A stretch of DNA of 64,000 bases from NCBI GenBank assembly GCA_963573305.1, contig OY754337.1, positions 82,349,094-82,413,093 on the forward strand. Direction: 5' to 3'. Below, one piece after another: positions 33,797 through 43,000 of the stretch. The notes below the pieces were generated by a model that did not search any database, had not been told where the DNA came from, and worked only from the letters and a program-made list of their open reading frames with translations. The translations under genes were made by a program, and so were the position numbers. How positions within the stretch are numbered: the stretch's first letter is position 1; every line of letters begins with the position of its first letter. The DNA is from Pyrrhosoma nymphula (lineage: Eukaryota > Arthropoda > Insecta > Odonata > Coenagrionidae).

Positions 33797-36708
33797 GTGT
33801 CTCAATTCGTTTTCGTTGTAGTCACTAAAGGTTCGCGGGAACAAGAAATATTTGTATATAAATAACTGTTTGACAGCGTAACTCTAGTAAATGGAGACGT
33901 AATATTAAAAACGTGATTGAAATTATATCTTTCGTGATTAAAATAAAACCCTCCAAGTCACCTAGAAACTCACGTTACGTAATTCGCCAAGTAATCTAAG
34001 CCTAAACACGCCCTACAGCGTGGAAAGGGAAGAGGGACGACTTTTCTATTTAGGATAAAGACGGACATTTCAGAGCAGTTCTTCCATCTCACTTACTCTC
34101 CCCCATCGTCCACCCCTCATTTGACCTTGGGGAAGGAGGTCGTACCCTTAAATGGGGCACCACTTGGAAAGTATAAAGGAAAAACTATGAAAATGAAAAA
34201 AAAAAAACGGTCGCCCAGCGATATGGGAAAAAGGCCGGTCTCCTCCGACTCCTATCCCATTCGACATCAACAACAAATGCAGCAATCGCATCGAACGGGA
34301 GAAGAAAACAGGCGGTCGGTATCTTTTGTTTCCTTTTTCTCCGCGGAAAAGGAAGCAAAATACGCTTCCGCAGCCTTCAAGTCGGGAGCCGGGACCTTGC
34401 GGCTGCTTCCTGAGAATAATAAACGATTTGGAATTCCAGTCGAAAAGAAATGTGCTTTTTCCGTCGATTTGAGAATTCATATCAGGGGACGGCTCTTTCT
34501 TTGCCTTAATGGAAATGTATGAGCTCACGTCTTGCCTTAAAATAGGCCAAGACTTTGTGCTACTCTATCACGTGTCATAACCAATTATTGAAAAACGGAA
34601 ATCCTACATTTGATGTAAATTCATTGAAAGGAATGGTTAGATAACGAAACCCTAAAATTAAGTGTGGCATCCAATTTATTTCGTTTCTGGTGAACCAATA
34701 AGTATTTAATTAAGACGGCCATTTTAGTAGGATGCTGCATTCAACTTTGGTAGATAGCATTTTGAAAATCATTTAAAAACAAAGGACAAAGAATATTGCA
34801 ACATAATTTGACCCCTATGACCCTCATTCTACACCTACAAAAAGTTTACATTTGGCAGAAGCGTAGAAGTAGGTTTATCCCATTGTTGTTCAAAACGCCG
34901 CTAAAATAATATTAATTTTCGCGATATTCCTCCTCATTGCTTCGCTTATTTTTGCTGATTTTTTGCTGAATTGTAACGTGAATAAATTCAGATTGTAATC
35001 GATCTTATAATCGTCTGAGATGGGTCTTTCGCCAAACATCACTCCATTTTTACGAAATGCTTCTCATTTTACTTCTAATTGTAAGTTGAGCGAATATTTG
35101 AATAAATGCTAATCGCTAAAATATCAATACTTACTGATGAAAAAATATCAATCTCTTAGGAGGATTTTATACCGATCGCCATCTTGTTCAAAAGCGCTCC
35201 GGCGGCGGCCAAATGAGTCAGCTGTCTGATCGAAATATATATATCCCTGGTTCGAGTGTATCAAAGACTAATAAAGCGATGTGGAAGACAACTTCGTGTT
35301 AGTGAATATCTATTTAACATTACTGGTAAATCTAAGCGCAATTATTATCCAACAAAATTACTTGCCTCACCCAACCTTTTCTTTCAGCGTACGACTCTAG
35401 AAAAACATTAATATCCGGAAATAATTACTGACCATGCTTCATCACTGGACAAATTTTCTTTTCACTCCCTTTTCCATGTCTTAAATCATAGCTTCAGTGA
35501 CAAAAGATCAATTGTGCATATGAGGCCATAATTAAACCTCTCGAACAGGAAAATTCGAAATCCACATAAATAAAAATCAAACAGACAGGGTGCTTAAATG
35601 AATTAAGCTACCAAGGCGTTCTCTTTCTAATTGGAGTCGAGTTTTCTGAGCTCGAATCCCAGGTCAGGCGGGTGATGTTTTTGAACTCTGAATTTCACAC
35701 GTTTTTCCTTCTTCTTCAGAATTTGACTCCAGATCAAGTTATGGAGTGTAAAATTTCTGATTTGATTCCTCACGACTCACGCACGTCTTTCAAATTAGAT
35801 TTTCATGGTCTTAATTTATTTAAATCAAGAGTTAAACTTCTTAAATGCTCACGATAATAGTTTAACGCCATTCAGAAAAGCTTATTCATATAATTTTTAC
35901 TTAGTACAAAAGACAGCTCGAAAATTCTTCAATACCTATGATACCATAATTACTTTTAGGAATTGCAAAAGCGGAATGAAACCTTACCACAACGGCGAAT
36001 AATAATCAATTATATAAATTAAGAATTGCTTAAACCATCATATATTCACGGTTCTAAAATTATTACGACATCGCTATTAAAAACTCACTGATTCGTCGCT
36101 TAAGACTGACATCGGTTTAAATTGGGAAAATTATATTATTAGATGGAATACGCATACAGCCATACTTTCTCATACAATGAAGATAACGCTGCATTCTCCA
36201 TCGCGATGCCTCAGCACTTGAAATCGTGTTAAGCTGGGAAGGAGAGCGTAACATTTGAAGAACGAAGATCGTATTTTTGCTAATCTTCGCGTTATAACGA
36301 TAGCTCGCTCGTGCCATTGAGAGCCATGATTAAGCCACAGGTTCCATAGGATCCTAACTTAAATGCCGTGATAGCACCTGTTACGCCAAAGAATGAGCTG
36401 AAGGACGGGATTCAGGTAATATTAATATCATTCGTGATCACAATAATTTGGAGTCATGCAATGGAAGTCATTCTGACAATTGGCTCACGAATCAGACCGA
36501 TTTAAATGGAGAAAACTAGGGGCACTCGAGACACAAGCAGGGGTGAGATAATCTTGACCACTCACATATTTATCAACATAAGTATTTCAAAAATAATCAA
36601 GAAATAAGACCTTCAACTAGGTACTTGAACCTTTCTTGGTCCATACGGTGCCATGAATACGAAGTACATATTGAATTGTTCATTGAAGCTTTCGCGGCTC
36701 ATGGTGAT
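33797..36708. other. Gene-free stretch
   Basis: No gene is recognised. Overlapping frames on both strands at 34121-34528 lie in a GC-richer patch and show no domain. A degenerate tRNA-like segment lies at 35605-35668. Confidence 0.45.
35605..35668 (+). mobile_element. Degenerate tRNA-like SINE head
   Basis: A B-box-like GAGCTCGAATCCCAGG near 35650-35665 is preceded at roughly tRNA spacing by a weak A-box-like stretch. It does not fold as a tRNA. It could be an old SINE or chance. Confidence 0.3.
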
Positions 36709-36772
36709 CAAAAATGTTCTTCGGGTACTTCGGGCCGCGATCGGGTTCTTGGTCAACAGGTTCAAACCCAGG

Positions 36773-36865
36773 CTGTATCGTGAGGCCATTGAGATAAAGA
36801 AGAACAAAGAAAACTTCAATAGAGATGGTGGCCTCCAAATAAGCCACACTTGGATGCCCATACTC
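36773..36865 (+). pseudogene. Penelope-like endonuclease C terminus
   Basis: About 31 codons read LYREAIEIKKN, then ENFNRDGGLQISHTWMPIL. The R-E-A-I-E-I, N-F-N-R-D-G-G and L-S-x-x-W pattern is the conserved end of the Penelope GIY-YIG domain, and it aligns with ISESIDI and NLDDGYQLSHSW of the copy at 8.9 kb. The frame continues downstream for about 20 codons of low-complexity serine/proline before stopping. The catalytic GIY-YIG core is missing. Confidence 0.7.
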
Positions 36866-36977
36866 AATAAATATTTGTCACGTACCTCTCCCTCCACCCC
36901 TCATCCCTCTTCCCCCTTCAACTCACCTTTCTGAGCTATATATATTCCTCACCGGCAACGGGGACATCAATTCCCTC

Positions 36978-37009
36978 TTGAAGAAGTGACCAGTAGAGGT
37001 CACGAAACG
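36978..37009 (+). ncRNA. Hammerhead-like motif (Penelope type)
   Basis: TTGAAGA (36978-36984; the first core base is T instead of C), A, stem GTGACC, loop AGTAGA, stem GGTCAC, GAAACGTCAGG. Stem II has six perfect pairs. It lies about 110 bases after the endonuclease remnant, the same arrangement as at 8.7-8.9 kb. The core substitution would be expected to impair cleavage. Confidence 0.6.
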
Positions 37010-37182
37010 TCAGGCTAAACCTGATCATCACGCGGCACACCCGAAGAACATTTTTTATTACATATTGAATATTCCTTCTTGAGATCAATTTTCCGACTCA
37101 CATGCGGTTTTATTTGAGCTCCGTTGCCTTCACATTTGAAAAACGTTGCACAGAATATCCAAATAAATGCTCTCAAATTGAG

Positions 37183-37371
37183 AAATCTGGATATGCTCTA
37201 ATCGAAAGAAAAAGAATTTTTACGAGACATTGAGGAATTAAAGAAGGATCTAATGGCGGGACATCATTAGGTGGGAAAGCGAGACAATGTCTCAGAAATT
37301 GGGATGCAGGATGGGGACTGTCCAAAAACCTACCAATCAGCTGGTAGAATACTTAAATGAATTCCAATCGA
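37183..37371 (+). mobile_element. LINE 3' end, same family as 17607-17893
   Basis: The segment from about 37262 onward (GGGAAAGCGAGACAATGTCT, then GGGATGCAGGATGGGGACTG, then CTACCAATCAGCTGG) closely matches the 3' UTR at 17811-17880. Upstream, a decayed RRHEELKKD-like coding end is just visible. It is a short 5'-truncated copy. Confidence 0.75.
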
Positions 37372-37492
37372 AGCAGTAAATGATGAAACTATTTCCGCTT
37401 CTAATTGAGAAATACACAAATGCCCAAAAAACAAACACTAATTTAAAAAGGAATAAGGCTCTTGTGAAAAGATTGTATTCGCAAGCACATGA

Positions 37493-37711
37493 TCCGGTGG
37501 CGGCGGGCTTAAGTCCTCACCTACTAATCCGAGGGTCGCGGGTTCGAGTCCCGCCTGGGTTGGTTTTTCGCCTACCCAGGGTATGGATGTTTGTCAATTT
37601 CTGGTGGTTCGGTCCCTAAAAACCTGAAGATAAGCCAATTCGGCTTATCGGGATTTCAGGGGCATACGGACCACCGAGCCGAGCCACCGAATATCGGGGA
37701 GCAAAAAAAAA
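37493..37711 (+). mobile_element. tRNA-derived SINE, copy 2
   Basis: Colinear with 7994-8218: the CGGTGGCGGCGGG head, B box GGTTCGAGTCC (about 37551-37561), TTTCTGGTGGTTCGG, AAGATAAGCC hairpin, GGGGCATACGGACCACC, then an A9 run. Comparison of the two copies fixes the 5' and 3' ends of the family. Confidence 0.85.
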
Positions 37712-38119
37712 TGGTCTATAATGGATGAAAAACTATATGAACCGACGGTATAACAGTGAAACTAGGAGCCATTTTTTTATAATCAATGCCATAGATTCCT
37801 GAACAGTCCTTCGAGAACCCTGTACTTAGGCTCATACTGCGAATACCCTGAGGATTTTCCGAGGCAGGAATGTAAAGATGTCGTGTATCGGTTCGCGAGA
37901 GAACCGAAAATTCGGTGCTTCTGAGGTCGTAATCAATCATGTTCAATTTTACAAGATACGGACGGATGGGGAAACCCAATTGACACGTAGCGCTGTGCAA
38001 ATTTCGTGCACTCACATAAAATATGGAGGAAACATTCAAATTCCACCACGTTAACGTTTCATCACCCGGACAATTTATGACAGCAAGAGTCTATTGAAAA
38101 GTGCTTGATGGCACACTGA
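37712..38119. other. Gene-free stretch
   Basis: A minus-strand frame of 107 codons (38039-37716) has no recognised domain. No other feature is visible. Confidence 0.45.
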
Positions 38120-38190
38120 ACACGTACATGCCGACACACCATTACCACACACCCTTCAGGTGGCTTTTAGGGTATTTTGTAATTGTAGAT
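38120..38190 (+). mobile_element. 3' end of (GTAGAT)n LINE
   Basis: ACCACACACCCTTCAGGTGGC, TTTTAGGGTATTTTGTA and a decayed GTAGAT tail match the end of the LINE at 5721-6710. Heavily 5'-truncated. Confidence 0.65.
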
Positions 38191-39624
38191 CATTCTTTGT
38201 CAATCAGATGTGATTTCGGCGATGTAATTGCTAGTTCTGATGGGGCGTTATAATATAGCTTGTAAAAACAAAGACGTTCAAGCGATAAATCCGATGAAAG
38301 TTTCAGGAGGGTAGCAGCAAGTAGATATACACCATTAATTACGGAATTGCATTTCAGGGAGCTACTTCATAAAAAATAATCACTTGATGTGACAGAAGAT
38401 GTTTTAGGGCCCAAAGCTTGATCAACAAGGTACAAAGTTGCCCAGAGCTTAAACAAGGTACAAAGTTGATCGCAAAAGGCCAAAATTAGCATCGCATTTG
38501 TGCCGTCTTCCTTTCGCATTCCAACAAAATGTATCATAACAATTACCAATATCTGTAGAATATAGAGAAGTCGTAAAATATAGAGACTATAATGACCATA
38601 TGACTTTATGAGCGTTGTAATGACTACAATCACTATGAGATGGCTGACGTTGAAGAAATAAAGGACTTTTAAATTCGTGCATTGACTGTGATACAAAACA
38701 AGTTACAGCATCGCTTCTATATACAGAAGAAGTGAATTACGGGCACCCCGTGCCTCCGTCTTACTATTTAAATGAAGTATTCCCCTAACGAGATTTTGCA
38801 CTTGGTTGCGTAAGTTGCTTGCATATGATTGCCCTGTTTAATGTGTATAGGTATAAAAATGTGATAAAATAGAAATAAATGCTCATTTACCTCATAGATA
38901 ATCTTTCTCTATATTAAAACTTACGCCAATAGGCAGTGAAATTCATTCCACCAACTATATTGCTACTATAGCCAATGACATATTCTTACCACAGAAGAGA
39001 GCAGTGAGAATCGTCTCTAATTCACCCTTCCATGAGCACTGCACCTTCTGTTCTACTAATGATTTTCTGAAGTGTAAACCTGACATAGTTTTCTGATTTT
39101 CTGCAATAGACTTCGTCAAAGAGCACATAAAAAATCAGAAAGCAATTTCAGGTTTGCACTTCAGAAAATCATGAATAGACTAGAAGGCTTCAGATAAAAC
39201 CCAACTGTATAAGACGCACTTAAATGTGACAAATTACTGCAGAACGGACAGATTTAAAATGTCATTTTTCCACTAACTATAAGGGACCATAACAGCGGCC
39301 AATGAGACTTTTATCTAGGTTTTTCGATAGGTAGTGTAGCTCTTAGTAGTAGTAATACTCCGTAATACTTGAGTCCTTATCTGTTACCTAGTACTAGCAG
39401 CACGCCGTGCATGTTTTCTACATAAGCCTTGAGTCTCTGTCCATTTGTGTAGTTGCAAAATACATATATATTAACGGTCCCTCTACATTGAGATAATATC
39501 TGTAGTGTAGTGCATGCTTGTGAGGCTTCGTCTCGTGACATGGATTAGCGATTTATGCTAATGCATAATTAGTCAATGTTACACTAACTTTAGGGTAAAA
39601 TGTAATGCATGTTGGTTAATACTC
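38191..39624. other. Mostly gene-free stretch
   Basis: It contains the hairpin at 39059-39172. A 109-codon minus-strand frame at 38696-38367 is hydrophobic in parts but unrecognised. Some of this DNA may be decayed body of the LINE whose tail lies at 39625-39686. Confidence 0.4.
39059..39172. repeat. Hairpin with 25-base arms
   Basis: Arms 39059-39083 and 39148-39172 contain GATTTTCTGAAGTG and its complement and differ at one position. A smaller TTCTGATTTTCTGC/AATCAGAAAGC pair lies inside. It could be a small foldback element. Confidence 0.65.
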
Positions 39625-39686
39625 ACCCCTTGCCACACACACACACTTGAGGTGGCTTGCAGGGTATTTTGTAGATGTAGATGTAA
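39625..39686 (+). mobile_element. 3' end of (GTAGAT)n LINE
   Basis: CACCCCTTGCC, a CA run, CTTGAGGTGGCTTGCAGGGTA and GTAGATGTAGATGTA match the family end at 6645-6705. Confidence 0.75.
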
Positions 39687-39976
39687 ATCTTGAGTAGGTT
39701 ACAGTTCTAGCCTCTTGAGGTATCATGTTAAAAAATTTCAACTTTATCACTTTGAATTGATTTCTAGTTTTCGATAACCTGAACTGCGGTGCTACAAGTT
39801 TCTCCTTCCACATGGTGTCATGCTAATGGACACTATTTGCAGTCTTAAACAGGTCAATATGTTCCTTAACATTACATAAACATTTGTGAAAATAAAGACT
39901 ATAAAATGTACCGTGCTTAATGTTAATAAATGATAAACTTTAGTCTTTTAACAGTTTAATTGCCCGACTATCTTAC

Positions 39977-40270
39977 CGGAGCGTCACCTACACAAATACT
40001 TCCGTATCGGAGGTCAGAGGGATCGGCAGTCACGAGGCAAGAGAAAATAAACATGGATATTTGCTTGAGAGAGAGAAATTGGCCGTGGGATTGCTGAAGG
40101 AATCCATAAAAAATCTCGATCACCTCCAGATACCCCTCGATATTGAATTCCTCCGGGCACGCGAGGAGTCGAAACCGTAGCTCAAGAGCCTCCCACTTCC
40201 ACGAGCAGGGCGTGGAAGCGAGCAAGAGGGATGACCTGAAGCGATCAATCGATGAACTTTTCTCCCTTAT
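39977..40270 (-). CDS. Candidate internal exon of an unrecognised host gene
   Basis: A 294-base minus-strand stretch is open in phase 0 (98 codons). It is bounded by an AG acceptor (40272-40271) and a strong GTAAGA donor (39976-39971), after which the frame hits TAG within three codons. Third codon positions are GC-biased, unlike the AT-rich flanks. The peptide includes SIDRFRSSLLLAST, an ELRFRLLACPEEFNIEGYLE segment, EIFYGFLQQSHGQF and SDLRYGSICVGDAP. It has amphipathic helical character and no repeat or transposon motif that I know. I cannot name the family. The polypyrimidine tract is weak and neighbouring exons were not found in this window, so the gene's other exons are probably far away. 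Confidence 0.5.
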
Positions 40271-40619
40271 CTCCAAACACGATAATGTTGAGGAATAATT
40301 CATTAATTATAATAACAAGAACAGAAAACGGACTTTGGTGAGATAAGAGCCACGCCATGGAAGTTATCGACTCAGCCCCCATTTGCCGAGACGAAAAAGA
40401 GGCTTACAAATTATATTTATGATATAAATATCAGGAGTTTAGGTCAAATAAAAATTCAAAACTCCCGCCAACGTATCGGATATATTATATATCCATCCTA
40501 ACGGCTATAATGAATGATGCTACATAATGAAACATTTTGTTTTGTTTTAAGACAGACATCTCCAATCTAAGTAGAATTTACTATAATTTAATAAATGAAA
40601 CATAACTGTTCAATACAGA

Positions 40620-40993
40620 TATATATTGTTGTTGGGGGGTCCTTCGTCAGGAGCCCGGGCACTTAGACCTTTCTTGGTCCATTGTGCCAAACCCACGCCT
40701 GTCTGCCACTTGCAGACAGGGGACAAGAGCACCTCGGTAGAGGTATGGAGGATTGGCCTCCCCCTGCCTCACCCCAGTACCAGGTATAGAGGATGTCCTC
40801 CCTCCAACCGGCCCGGTTTGGCCTGGCCTCTCAGGCCTGCCGGTATAGGTATGGAGGGAGTATCATCCCTCCATCCATGCCTGGTTGAGGTATGGAGGAG
40901 GGTCACCCATCCAACCACCGTCCGGGCCCAACGATGCTTAACTTCGGTGTTCTGATGGGAACCGGTGTTTCAACGTGGCTAGGCCCTTGCCCC
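40620..40993 (-). mobile_element. 5S rRNA-derived SINE (SINE3 type) with 12-bp target duplication
   Basis: Reading on the minus strand from 40993, the first 95 or so bases match eukaryotic 5S rRNA. A CACGTTGAAACACCGGTTCCC segment leads to ACACCGAAGTTAAGCA (box A region, near 40934-40949) and TGGATGGGTGACC (box C region, 40900-40912). The body holds four diverged copies of a GGTATGGAGGA-type module on the plus strand (near 40742, 40786, 40846 and 40888). The 3' part (40695-40636) resembles the 3' end of the LINE at 47.6 kb. The tail is a short AACAAC/AT run. GTTCAATACAGA flanks both sides (40608-40619 and 40994-41005), which proves retrotransposition. A real 5S gene is excluded because the 3' fifth of 5S is absent. 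Confidence 0.9.
40900..40949 (-). promoter_or_regulatory. 5S-type internal promoter (boxes A to C)
   Basis: Minus-strand GAAGTTAAGCATCG (box A) and TGGATGGGTGACC (box C) keep the spacing of the 5S internal control region bound by TFIIIA. This predicts type 1 Pol III transcription of the SINE. Confidence 0.6.
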
Positions 40994-41093
40994 GTTCAAT
41001 ACAGAAGTAATCCAAGCAATGAAATTACAAATGTCGTTAAAATAAAATACAAACTAAAAAGGTAATGTGATCTTGAAGATGTATATGTACATA

Positions 41094-41111
41094 TATATAT
41101 ATATATATATA
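41094..41111. repeat. (TA)n microsatellite
   Basis: About nine TA units within the right flank of the 5S SINE. Confidence 0.8.
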
Positions 41112-41305
41112 CCTATTTTTTTCAATGACTGTTCATTATATATTTTAAACCATACTATTTTCAAAAAAGGATTGTTGACAAGGTTTTTCATTACGTAACA
41201 TCATTCATTATAGCCCTGAGGATCGATATATAATATATCCGAAAAGTTGGAGGAACTTTTGCATTTTTATTTGACCCGAACACCTGATATTTATATCATA
41301 TAATA

Positions 41306-41841
41306 AAAGAGGTCGAGAAATCACATGATACAAATTTTATGCAACTTTAAAAAAAGCATAGGAGCAGAGATTTAGTTTTTTTTTTTGAGCGTCGTTTTTC
41401 CAGTTCAAAATTCATCACTGTGGTGATTAAGGCAAAGTATATATAATGTCATTATTTAAAGACAGCATACGATGAAATGAGATATCAGAGTAATCTTTCA
41501 TTTTGAGATAAAATTTAGTAGACGGCATGGGACGGTTGAGATGGAATGAATACAACATTTAAGTTCACCTTTTTCCTTGGTGGAAGTCTGGAAAATGAGT
41601 CTAAAAACAATGGCATTGTAAAGGTCAATGCGACCTTTGAAAAATACCGACCCCGCAAATTCTGAGCGTAGGTGGTGCGAGACCCATTAAAGAAAGCAAT
41701 CATCACTTGAATCGTTAATGAACTTATTAAGCGTGACTGCTGTTTTTATAGACAGTGGTCATTGTAATGGATAAAATTTCCTGTTTTCTTCTACTTGGAC
41801 TAAACCGTTTATTATTCTATTTCATCATAAACTTTGACTCT
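41306..41841. other. Gene-free stretch
   Basis: AT-rich; no feature supported. Confidence 0.5.
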
Positions 41842-42063
41842 AATAAAACTGCAGTAGTTGTACTGCCCACTTAAATTTTAATGTAAAATATTACACAACA
41901 CGTGTTTCGACGCTTAGTGCGTCATCATCAGGTCTACCTCATCAGGTACCTACAGGGAGTCATCATCAAGTACCTGATGATGACGCCGTAAGCGTCGAAA
42001 CACGTGTTGTGTAATATTTTACATTAAAATTTAAGTGGACAGTACAACTACTGCAGTTTTATT
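41842..42063. mobile_element. 222-bp foldback of two hammerhead-like motifs
   Basis: Arms 41842-41933 and 41972-42063 are 92 bases each and differ at about three positions. Each carries CTGATGA, T, stem GACGC, 5-base loop, stem GCGTC, GAAACACGTGTTG, on opposite strands. AACACGTGTT is self-complementary (stem III). The 38-base centre contains further partial copies of CATCAGGTACC and TCATCATCAAGTAC. High arm identity implies recent formation or gene conversion. No coding sequence is present. Confidence 0.8.
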
Positions 42064-42499
42064 TAAGTTTTAAAATGCTGCTCCACCATGTAACGCCAGA
42101 TTCTGTCGAATTCATAAATTTTGACGTCATTTCTAATTTCTAAAGAGCCTTGAGAAGACCTAACTGTGCTATACTGTTCAGAATTTTTATGAAGTAGTCA
42201 TACTTCATGATTAGACGTGCTGAAAAGTTTTTATCGTTAAAATCCCGCTATTCTTCTACAGTATTGAGTTGATTAGACCTCCTTCCTTTTTCTGACGATT
42301 TCAATTCCTTAATTTTGTGGGGAAGTACCTTTAACTGTCTAGTGAACTCATCTTGGGCTTCCCATGAGGATGAGTTCTTCATTCGGGCCGACGCGACGGT
42401 TCAAACGGCGACATTCCGATCGTCAACATGGGCCTAATTCGGGAAGAACTCAACGCCGATGATGTCGTGGAAGTGGCATCGCAGCCTAGACTAATCTCT
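42064..42499. other. Gene-free stretch with a coding-like patch
   Basis: About 42350-42490 has coding-like words on the plus strand (for example MGLIREELNADDVVEVASQP from 42429) but stops at once on both sides. It may be a decayed transposon ORF of unknown type. Confidence 0.3.
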
Positions 42500-42955
42500 A
42501 CTTTCAAAAGGCGTAATTTCAGTTTTTCGAGGCAGTGACGTGAAAACTTCGTCTATCAATAGGGTTAAAAAAAAGTTCCGAGGCTTTCCTGGGGGGCTAT
42601 TCTGTATGTTCTCGGTATTTCCGAGCCTCGAACTTGACGAAATGTTGGCGTTACAGCCTCGAAAATTTCCTTTTGGCCCATTCAAAAGTTGAAATTTTTC
42701 GGGGGCTGTGACGTGACATCCACGGATTTTCCAAGTTTCAACCGTGTTCAGTCCGAACTGAATAAGGCCCCTGGTGTCCTATTCGATATGTCCACGGAAT
42801 TTACGAGCCTCGACAGACACGACATTTTGGCGTGACAGCCTCGAAAATCTCCAATTAGCCCATTCAAAAGTGGAAATTTGTCGCTGGTTGTGACGTCACA
42901 TTTACGGTATATCTGAGGTTCAACCCAGTTCTTCCTGAATATGGGCCCTGAATAG
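42500..42955. repeat. Tandem repeat, 182-bp period, about 2.4 units
   Basis: Full units start near 42588 and 42770 with CCTGG and share GAGCCTCGA, ACAGCCTCGAAAAT, GCCCATTCAAAAGT and TGTGACGT. A partial unit precedes them (about 42500-42587, CTTTCAAAAGG, TTTTTCGAGGCAGTGACGTGA). Unit identity is moderate. It ends just before a hammerhead-like motif. Confidence 0.75.
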
Positions 42956-42968
42956 GGATTTTGATGCT

Positions 42969-43000
42969 ATGACGACGATAGGAAAGTCTCCTGCCGAAAC
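42969..43000 (+). ncRNA. Hammerhead-like motif (Penelope type)
   Basis: ATGACGA (42969-42975; first core base A), C, stem GATAGG, loop AAAGTCT, stem CCTGCC with one mismatch, GAAACGTGGGGCA. It is followed by GTTCGAAGCCTGGAAGAG at about 43029-43046, a layout seen in other Penelope-type tails. The core base change suggests it is inactive. Confidence 0.5.

Larger units (their letters stand above)
36707..37054 (+). mobile_element. Penelope-like 3' end with inverted terminal fragment
   Basis: Order on the plus strand: an inverted copy of the tail (around AAAAATGTTCTTCGGGT, 36710-36726), the C-terminal endonuclease remnant (36773-36865), an untranslated stretch, a hammerhead-like motif (36978-37009), and the tail proper ending in ACCCGAAGAACATTTTT (37038-37054). 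Partial and inverted terminal repeats are known for Penelope-like insertions. Nothing 5' of the endonuclease C terminus remains. Confidence 0.7.
40411..41305. repeat. Large inverted repeat of Penelope-type tails, split by a 5S SINE
   Basis: Arms of about 120 bases (about 40411-40533 and 41186-41305) are reverse complements with moderate divergence. Shared words include GATATAAATATCAGG, GGTCAAATAAAAAT, GGATATATTATATATC and GCTATAATGAATGATG. Each arm carries a hammerhead-like motif. The right, plus-strand motif is CTGAGGA (41216-41222), T, a 7-bp AT-rich stem, C, GAAAAGTTGG. The left, minus-strand motif has a full 8-bp stem but a damaged core (GTTAGGA and GATA). Between the arms lies a SINE with its own target duplication, so the inverted repeat is older than the SINE. 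Confidence 0.75.

Noticed and set aside
34121..34528. Overlapping 126-133-codon frames on both strands
   Set aside because: Both strands are open over the same stretch, no domain is present and lysine/serine low complexity dominates; probably chance.
40626..40955. 109-codon plus-strand frame
   Set aside because: It is antisense to the 5S SINE; GC content of the repeat explains the open frame.
40880..40993. 5S rRNA gene
   Set aside because: Only about the first 95 bases resemble 5S, they run into an unrelated body, and the unit has a retrotransposon target duplication.
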